Assembly: GCA_024278255.1 (NCBI GenBank)
Contig: JAJRTP010000436.1
Span: forward strand, 1-11,426
From: Chloroflexota bacterium
GTDB taxonomy: Bacteria > Chloroflexota > Anaerolineae > Promineifilales > Promineifilaceae
DNA length: 11,426 nucleotides
Reading direction: 5' to 3'
Shown here: piece by piece, positions 6,264 to 11,426 of the stretch
Numbering within the stretch: position 1 is the stretch's first letter
Layout: every line of letters begins with the position of its first letter
The notes under the pieces: generated by a model
What the model saw: the letters and a program-made list of their open reading frames with translations, nothing else
Told to the model about the DNA's origin: nothing
The model's database searches: none
Position numbers and translations under genes: made by a program

Positions 6264-7628
6264 TCACTTCCCAAACCTATCTTCACTGCGTGGCCGGAAA
6301 AAGAGACGGATGGGAACGCCGGTAAAAGGCCACTGTTCCCGCAAGCGGTTTTCCAGATACCGTTTATAACTGAAATTGACCCATTCCGGCTTGTTCACAA
6401 AGAAAACAAAGGTGGGTGGGGCCACAGAAGGCTGCGTCATATAGAAAAACTTCACCCGCTTACCCCCCTTGCTCGGCGGCGGATGGCCGGCCACGGCATC
6501 CCGCATAAATTTATTCAGGGCGCTGGTCTGGATGCGTTGCAGCCGCGCCTCCTGCACCTCTAAAACGGTCGAGAATATCTTGTTCACCCGCTGGCCTGTT
6601 TTGGCAGAGATGAAAATGATGGGCGCGTAGGGAATAAAATTTAATTCGCGGTGCAAATCCTGCTCGTATTCATAGATGGTGTAGGCATCTTTTACCACCA
6701 GATCCCACTTATTCACCAAAACAATTACCCCCACTGACTCTTCTGTTAGCATCCCGGCGATGTGCAAATCCTGGGCGGTGATGCCTTCTTCGGCGTCAAT
6801 GAGCAGGAGGGCTACGTCGGCTCGTTTCAGGGCACGCATGGCTCGTAGGACGCTGTACTTTTCCACACCAGGATCAATCCGGCCGCGCCGCCGGATACCG
6901 GCCGTATCAATTAGCGTAAATTCTTGGCCGTGCCATTTTAGTTTGGTGTCTATGGCGTCCCGCGTCGTCCCGGCAATGGGGCTGACAATGGCTCGCTCCT
7001 CGCCAATCAGCTTGTTCAACAGGGTGGATTTGCCCACGTTGGGGCGACCCAGCAGAGCAATTCTAATGGAGTCGTCTTCCTCATCGTCCGGGGCCATAGG
7101 GGGAATGGCTTCGACGATGGCGTCCAGCAAGTCGCCTGTACCGTAGCCATGCAGGGAGGAGATGGGAAACACTTCACCCAAAGCCAGTTCGTAAAATTCG
7201 TAGGCGTTGTCCTGGAGTTTGCTGGATTCCAGTTTGTTGGCGGCAATGATGACTGGTTTGTCTGACTGGCGTAAAATGTCGGCTACTTCCCGGTCGGCGG
7301 CCGTTAGCCCGGCCTGACCATCTACCACCTGGACAATAATATCTGCATCCTGAATGGCAATGCGTGCCTGTTGGCGAATCAGGGGCAGAAATTGCGCGGA
7401 ATCTTCGGACAGGGGGTCGGTGTTCCAGCCGCTGCTCACTTCAATGCCGCCGGTATCTACCAGGGAGAAGGCCACGCCATTCCACTCGCTGTCCGCGTAG
7501 AGACGGTCGCGGGTGGTACCGGGCACTTCGGAGACAACAGCCAGGCGCTGGCGGATAATGCGGTTAAACAAGGTGGACTTGCCCACGTTGGGGCGGCCCA
7601 CCAGGGCAACTAACGGTTTTATACTCAT
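6264..7628 (-). CDS. der: Ribosome-assembly GTPase Der (EngA)
   Basis: Der is the tandem-GTPase factor needed for 50S subunit maturation. The 454-residue product has the expected order. GTPase 1 contains GRPNVGKST (11-19), VPGTTRD (35-41), DTGGIE (58-63) and NKLE (131-134). GTPase 2 contains GRPNVGKST (194-202), IAGTTRD (218-224), DTAGIRRRG (241-249) and NKWD (306-309). A C-terminal KH-like domain includes VKFFYMTQPSVAPPTFVFFVN and ends PIRLFFRPR. An acidic linker (DDEEDD) joins the two GTPases. The G4 motif of the first domain is NKLE rather than NKxD, a variation I believe also occurs in other Der proteins. I chose the ATG at 7628, which gives the standard MSIKPLVALVGRPN start and overlaps the cdaR stop (ATGA); a TTG at 7715 would add 29 residues from repeat DNA. 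The ribosome site is weak (GAGAAG), consistent with translational coupling to cdaR. Confidence 0.96.
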   Translation of the reverse strand: MSIKPLVALVGRPNVGKSTLFNRIIRQRLAVVSEVPGTTRDRLYADSEWNGVAFSLVDTGGIEVSSGWNTDPLSEDSAQFLPLIRQQARIAIQDADIIVQVVDGQAGLTAADREVADILRQSDKPVIIAANKLESSKLQDNAYEFYELALGEVFPISSLHGYGTGDLLDAIVEAIPPMAPDDEEDDSIRIALLGRPNVGKSTLLNKLIGEERAIVSPIAGTTRDAIDTKLKWHGQEFTLIDTAGIRRRGRIDPGVEKYSVLRAMRALKRADVALLLIDAEEGITAQDLHIAGMLTEESVGVIVLVNKWDLVVKDAYTIYEYEQDLHRELNFIPYAPIIFISAKTGQRVNKIFSTVLEVQEARLQRIQTSALNKFMRDAVAGHPPPSKGGKRVKFFYMTQPSVAPPTFVFFVNKPEWVNFSYKRYLENRLREQWPFTGVPIRLFFRPRSEDRFGK

Positions 7629-9049
7629 AATACGTCTTCTCTTTGCTTTACAGGGATTCGGGGAAGATTGGCGTATTGCGTATTTTGTATTGCGTAACAA
7701 TCTGACGTTACCCAATACGAAATACGCAATACGTTCTCACCATCCGTTTTTGCTGTCGAGGGTATATTATACCGCATAGATGACGTATCTGTTAAAGGCA
7801 GGGTACCGGTGATTTCTTCTGTGGTGGTGAGGGAGCGGGTGATTTCTACGGAGACCAGGGATGGTTGGATGGAACGCAATTCCAGCCCGCGATCCGGGAA
7901 ATCTACTGTGGGTTCCAACCCGTAAACGCCTTCTTCCAGACCAAACACGTCCACTGTGACCCGTACTTCCTCATCCAGCAAGGCTTCCAGAATGGGGGAG
8001 GGGCCGAACAGGACAACCCGCACAGATTCGGGGTCGAGGATGGCTGCCATATCTTCGTCCAGTCCCTGAACTTTGATGAGTTCGTTGAAGATTTTGGTGC
8101 TGCGGAAGGGTTCGATGCGCACGGTGGCGGTAAATTCCTGCCCAGTGTCTATTTCGATGCCGTTGGGCAGGACCAAAGCTACCTGGCTCTGGAAGCTTTC
8201 GGTGAGGCCGGTAATGTCTATCGGTTCGGTCTTGACGTTGAAAGGGAGCTGCAGGAGTGACGGCCGTCCCGTAACCAACACACTGGGCGGCTCCACACTG
8301 GCGCTGAGCAAACGATAGCCGGGAGCCGGCTCGCCCATCACGTCCACCGTAATAATCTTCTCCGTAAAATCGGCCGATTCCCGGATGGGGATGGTCACTT
8401 CTACCTCATCCACACTCAAATCCAGGTTGCGGGTGCTGGCCACGCGCCCCTGCCGGTCATAAAATATGGGCTGCTTCGTAGCCACGATGGTTTGTTTTTC
8501 ATCATTCAAAAAGACCGTTACCTGGGCAAAATCCAGCGCATCTACTTCGGATTGAATCCCGGTGACGGTAATAAATTTCGGGTCAACCAATTCCTCGTCC
8601 CGTGTATGCCCTCTGGCGACTGAACCGCGAATATCTACCCGGACGGGAATATCGCGGGATACTTTTTGCTCCAGGTATACTTCCAACTGATCCGGCGCCG
8701 GCGGGTCGAGGGTGATGTCCGGCTTGTCGGTTTGCACGGTGATGGGAACGGTCTGGGGCGTACCATAGGGCACATCGGTCAAATCGACAATGGCGGCAAA
8801 ATCATCTACGGACAGGTCGGAAACAACGGAGGTGCGGCCTTCATAAGCCACCAGCACGGTCTGGTTAGGGTTGGCGGGTTGGAGCATTACGACGTTATCA
8901 GGCAAACCGATATAGGTAACAGGCAGTTGGATGGTGCGGCGTATCAGGGGGTCTTCGGCCTGGACGGCGTTAATCCAGATGACGACAGCCAAAACCAGGG
9001 CCAGCAGGAAGGTGAATGCGCCGGAGAAAATGGAACGCGCCCGGTTCAT
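7625..9049 (-). CDS. cdaR: CdaR, YbbR-domain regulator of diadenylate cyclase
   Basis: CdaR is the membrane-anchored extracytoplasmic partner that modulates CdaA. The 474-residue product has one N-terminal transmembrane segment (about 7-28, SIFSGAFTFLLALVLAVVIW) followed by the YbbR-typical AEDPLIRRTIQLPVTY. About four YbbR repeats follow; recurring elements include VYLEQKVSRDIPVRVD, VTIPIRESADFTEKIITVDV and VRVTVDVFGLEEG, with intervening 'PSxVxVxG'-type ends (PPSVLVTGRP, PESVRVVLFGP, PSLVSVEI). The ATG at 9049 overlaps the cdaA TGA (ATGA), so the two are co-translated. The C-terminus is odd: residues 439-460 are encoded by a long palindromic repeat, and the tail to residue 474 looks unrelated to a YbbR domain. 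The natural end was probably nearer residue 400-437. The stop overlaps der. Confidence 0.9.
   Translation of the reverse strand: MNRARSIFSGAFTFLLALVLAVVIWINAVQAEDPLIRRTIQLPVTYIGLPDNVVMLQPANPNQTVLVAYEGRTSVVSDLSVDDFAAIVDLTDVPYGTPQTVPITVQTDKPDITLDPPAPDQLEVYLEQKVSRDIPVRVDIRGSVARGHTRDEELVDPKFITVTGIQSEVDALDFAQVTVFLNDEKQTIVATKQPIFYDRQGRVASTRNLDLSVDEVEVTIPIRESADFTEKIITVDVMGEPAPGYRLLSASVEPPSVLVTGRPSLLQLPFNVKTEPIDITGLTESFQSQVALVLPNGIEIDTGQEFTATVRIEPFRSTKIFNELIKVQGLDEDMAAILDPESVRVVLFGPSPILEALLDEEVRVTVDVFGLEEGVYGLEPTVDFPDRGLELRSIQPSLVSVEITRSLTTTEEITGTLPLTDTSSMRYNIPSTAKTDGENVLRISYWVTSDCYAIQNTQYANLPRIPVKQREDVL
7671..7734. repeat. Long hairpin repeat (27-bp imperfect arms, AATACGC/GCGTATT units) inside the cdaR 3' end
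   Basis: Arms 7672-7698 and 7707-7733 are complementary at 25 of 27 positions around an 8-base loop; one of the two mismatches can be a G-U pair in plus-strand RNA, and the flanking G7671/T7734 could add another. Each arm is itself built from the short word GCGTATT and variants. It resembles a dispersed palindromic intergenic repeat, but it is translated as cdaR residues 439-460. In the operon mRNA the hairpin ends about 43 bases before the der start codon. Confidence 0.85.
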
Positions 9050-9852
9050 TCTTCTGTCTCCTTGTAGCTTTGCGGACTGGTGAGGAAAGCATACATTAAA
9101 TCATCCAGGCGGGCCGGGTCCTGACGGCGAATGATACGGCCGTCATGCGTAATAGAAATTTGCCCCGTTTCCTCCGACACCACCACCGATACCGCGTCAC
9201 TAACCTCACTGATGCCCAACGCCGCCCGGTGGCGCAGTCCCAAACTCCGGTCTGACAGGCTGCTGGTAGAAAGGGGCATGACGCAAGCCGCTGCTGCCAG
9301 CCGTTCATCCTGAATGATCACTGCCCCGTCGTGCAGTTCCGTGTTCTTGTTGAAAATGGTCAGCAGCAGTTCCGGCGAAATTTCCGCATCCAGGGCAATA
9401 CCGGTATCAATATACTCTTGCAGCCCTGTGTCCCGTTCAAACACAATCAGCGCGCCATGCCGCCGCTGCGATAGGCGAATACAGGCTTCTTTGACGGCCG
9501 TTACCACCGGGCTTTTTTTATTCCGCCGCAAAAAGCGAAACTGGCTGGTGCGGCCCACCTGTTCCAGTGCCCGCCGCAGTTCCGGCTGAAAAATGACCGG
9601 AATGGAAAGGAGCATGATAGGGAAAATAATGGCGACCATCCAGCGAAATGCCACCAGTCCCGGTATGGAAGAGAGGAGGAGAATAATCAAAGCCAGCACG
9701 ATGTAGCCGCGCAAAACCTGAACCGCTCGCGTACCCCGAATCAAGATAAAAACGGAGTAAATGGCCAGTGTTACCAGCAAAATATCTAAAACAGTGATCC
9801 AGGTTAGCTGGCTCAGTGTGTCTGCAAGGCCATCCAAAGAAAGCTGGTTCAT
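9046..9852 (-). CDS. cdaA: Diadenylate cyclase CdaA (c-di-AMP synthase)
   Basis: CdaA makes cyclic di-AMP from two ATP at the membrane; the messenger controls K+ and osmolyte transport and cell-wall homeostasis in bacteria that have it. The 268-residue product has three N-terminal hydrophobic segments (about 20-38, 48-64, 70-88) and then a DAC (DisA_N) domain: GALIVFER (133-140), the catalytic ELHDGAVII (Asp175-Gly176-Ala177) and GLRHRAALG with Arg207-His208-Arg209. Both signature motifs are intact, so an active enzyme is expected. The ATG at 9852 is only nine bases after the stop of the TPR gene and lacks a good Shine-Dalgarno, suggesting coupling to it; the 3' end overlaps cdaR by ATGA. The cdaA-cdaR order matches Firmicutes, but the next gene is der rather than glmM. 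Confidence 0.96.
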   Translation of the reverse strand: MNQLSLDGLADTLSQLTWITVLDILLVTLAIYSVFILIRGTRAVQVLRGYIVLALIILLLSSIPGLVAFRWMVAIIFPIMLLSIPVIFQPELRRALEQVGRTSQFRFLRRNKKSPVVTAVKEACIRLSQRRHGALIVFERDTGLQEYIDTGIALDAEISPELLLTIFNKNTELHDGAVIIQDERLAAAACVMPLSTSSLSDRSLGLRHRAALGISEVSDAVSVVVSEETGQISITHDGRIIRRQDPARLDDLMYAFLTSPQSYKETEE

Positions 9853-9861
9853 GGAAACGGG

Positions 9862-11426
9862 TTATTGACGAAGTTGAGCTAATAATTGTTGGTAACTGGC
9901 CTCGTTGGGGGGATTTAAGGCCATGATTTTCTCAATGGTTTCAATAGCGGCGGCTTTATCATTGGCTTCTAACTGCGCTTCGCCCAGGCGATCCAGCAGT
10001 TCGATGGCTTTCTCCGGCCGTTTTTGCTGAATATAGAGGCGGGACATGCGCTCGACCAGGTTGGGGTCCGTGGGTCTTTGCCGCACCATATCTTCCAAAA
10101 TGCCCACCACTTTGTTGCCCCGTCCCCCGCGCACCAACTGCTTCAAATAATTATCCAGTTCGGTGACGGCGTTCAACGGCTGGCCCACTTTGAAATATAA
10201 ATCTACCAGGGTGATGGCCGTCCGCTCGTCTTCCGGTTCCAGGCGGCGCAGGTCGCGGTAAGCAGAAAGGGTGCGCCGCCAGTCCAGCCGCTGCATATCA
10301 ATATCAGCCAGATGGCGCAGGAAGCGAGCCTCCCATTTTTCTTCGGCCGCCCCGCGCGGGGCCAATTTGAGCGCTTCCTGGTAGACATCGCGGGCTTTGT
10401 CTACCTGGGCTAACTGGTAGTAAGCATCGGCCATAATTTCGTAATGTTCCAGCGCGCGATCAATTTGTCCGTGCCGTTTGAGCAGCTCAATCAGACGGCC
10501 GCGAATAGTTGTGTCCAGCGGTGTGTAGTTGAGGGCCTGCTCATAAGCCATCACCGCGCCATTGACATCGCCCCGCACCTGGTAGGTATGGGCAATGGTG
10601 ATGAATTTTTCCGAAGCGGTCTGATGCCGGCCCTGTTTGCCCAGCAGTTCGCCCAGGCGCAGGTGGGCAGGCAAATAATCATTGGCCAGTTGGATGGCCC
10701 GGTAGGTCTCTTCGATAGCTGTATCGTACATGCCGCGCCGGTCGTATTCCTGGCTGAGATAGAGGGATTCCAGTATCTGTTCTGATCCGGCCGTGAGCAT
10801 ATCACCCAAAATCATCATGCCGGAATCGGAGAGAGCGTCCAGGCGGGCGCGGGCATCTTTAGCTTTGTCTTCCCAGCCTTTGTGACTGAGAAATTCCACC
10901 AATGTGTTGGCGAATTTGCTGGCCTGATCATGTTCTCCCTGGGTAATCAGGCTGTCTGCCAGATTTTCGTACAGTTCAATCAGCCGGTCAGCCTGGCTGT
11001 GCTGCACGGTGGCCAGGTCTACGATTTTCAGGACGTTGATGAAATGTTCGATGGCATTTTCAATTTGGCCTTTGGCCCGGTAACATTCACCCAGAGAAAA
11101 GTGGCTGGCCAGACGAAATTCATATTGCTGCACAGAGATTTGAAATTCCCGGATGGCGCTTTCAAAACGCATGTTGTCCTGGTAGAGCAGGCCCAGGTTG
11201 AAGTGGGCGGCCGGGATGTCCAGTCCGGTCGCTATGGCTTGCTCATAGGCGCTGATTGCTTCATTGACCATATTGCGGGTCTGGTAATCCAGAGCCTGGC
11301 TGACGAGGGCAGACCTCTCCAGCATCACGTCGTCGTCATCGCCAAATAATTCAGCGGCTAACTGCTCTGAGGCCAAACGGCGGGCATCCTGCACGGGACG
11401 GGCTGCTTCAGCATGGGCTTTTTCGC
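9862..11426 (-). CDS. Tetratricopeptide-repeat protein, N-terminus outside the window
   Basis: The frame is open to the right edge without a stop (the codons before 11394 read EKAHAEAARP on the visible side), so this is a C-terminal fragment of at least 521 residues rather than a gene starting at the GTG at 11394. It is almost entirely helical TPR-like: NEAISAYEQAIATGLDIPAA, FESAIREFQISVQQY, IENAIEHFINVLKI, YDTAIEETYRAIQLANDYLP, VNGAVMAYEQALNYTPLD, IDRALEHYEIMADAY, VDKARDVYQEALKLAPRG, then PEKAIELLDRL and ETIEKIMALNPPNEASYQQL at the end. No enzymatic motif or membrane segment is visible in this part. TPR proteins are protein-interaction scaffolds; the partner is unknown. It ends nine bases before cdaA on the same strand, so it is likely co-transcribed with cdaA-cdaR-der. 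A function in c-di-AMP control would be guesswork. Confidence 0.88.
   Translation of the reverse strand, partial: EKAHAEAARPVQDARRLASEQLAAELFGDDDDVMLERSALVSQALDYQTRNMVNEAISAYEQAIATGLDIPAAHFNLGLLYQDNMRFESAIREFQISVQQYEFRLASHFSLGECYRAKGQIENAIEHFINVLKIVDLATVQHSQADRLIELYENLADSLITQGEHDQASKFANTLVEFLSHKGWEDKAKDARARLDALSDSGMMILGDMLTAGSEQILESLYLSQEYDRRGMYDTAIEETYRAIQLANDYLPAHLRLGELLGKQGRHQTASEKFITIAHTYQVRGDVNGAVMAYEQALNYTPLDTTIRGRLIELLKRHGQIDRALEHYEIMADAYYQLAQVDKARDVYQEALKLAPRGAAEEKWEARFLRHLADIDMQRLDWRRTLSAYRDLRRLEPEDERTAITLVDLYFKVGQPLNAVTELDNYLKQLVRGGRGNKVVGILEDMVRQRPTDPNLVERMSRLYIQQKRPEKAIELLDRLGEAQLEANDKAAAIETIEKIMALNPPNEASYQQLLAQLRQ

Noticed and set aside
6264..7628. NKLE in place of NKxD in the first Der GTPase, considered as an inactivating change.
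   Set aside because: All other nucleotide motifs are intact, Glu is a conservative replacement, and I recall similar variants in other Der proteins, so it is probably ordinary family variation.
7629..7715. An upstream TTG start for Der adding 29 residues.
   Set aside because: The extra residues come from the hairpin repeat, and the ATG at 7628 gives the normal Der N-terminus and an ATGA overlap with cdaR.

Overview
The window looks like a chromosomal segment from a GC-rich, probably monoderm bacterium, most plausibly a Chloroflexota (Anaerolineae-like) lineage. That is an inference from the gene set (CdaA/CdaR c-di-AMP genes, a lipid-anchored SH3b/beta-propeller protein, a short UbiD-like decarboxylase), from the GC-rich codon use, and from AATACGC-type and ACGGAT-type intergenic palindromes. 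No rRNA or other phylogenetic marker is present to prove it. Nearly all of the sequence is coding. I saw no tRNA, rRNA, CRISPR array or transposase.

Left block (1-3620, all on the minus strand). Transcription runs ubiD-like decarboxylase, then a CPA1 Na+/H+ antiporter, then a UspA-like protein, then the first 36 codons of a gene that leaves the window. Gaps are 29, 27 and 48 bases, so this is probably one operon. A tandem decamer repeat sits exactly at the antiporter/UspA junction, supplies the UspA Shine-Dalgarno sequence and contains the antiporter stop codon. The two genes are in the same frame across it.

Middle block (3621-6222, plus strand). A divergent intergenic region with an ACGGAT/ATCCGT palindromic repeat leads into a lipoprotein with an SH3b domain and about seven WD40/PD40-like repeats. 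It is followed by a compact type II toxin-antitoxin pair (Phd/YefM-type antitoxin, PIN-domain toxin) with a near-consensus promoter and an inverted-repeat operator. The TA pair is distinctly AT-richer than its neighbours and looks acquired.

Right block (6264-11426, minus strand). Transcription runs TPR protein (N-terminus outside the window), diadenylate cyclase cdaA, its regulator cdaR (YbbR domains), then the ribosome-assembly GTPase der. The cdaA/cdaR and cdaR/der junctions are ATGA overlaps, indicating translational coupling. A 27-bp imperfect hairpin repeat has been read into the 3' end of cdaR and forms part of its C-terminus.

Across the window the palindromic octamer ACGGCCGT occurs 14 times by my count, where well under one copy is expected by chance. 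This is the strongest sequence-level oddity. I did not find a convincing new multi-gene system. The best leads are the octamer, the antiporter/UspA repeat switch and the repeat-extended cdaR.
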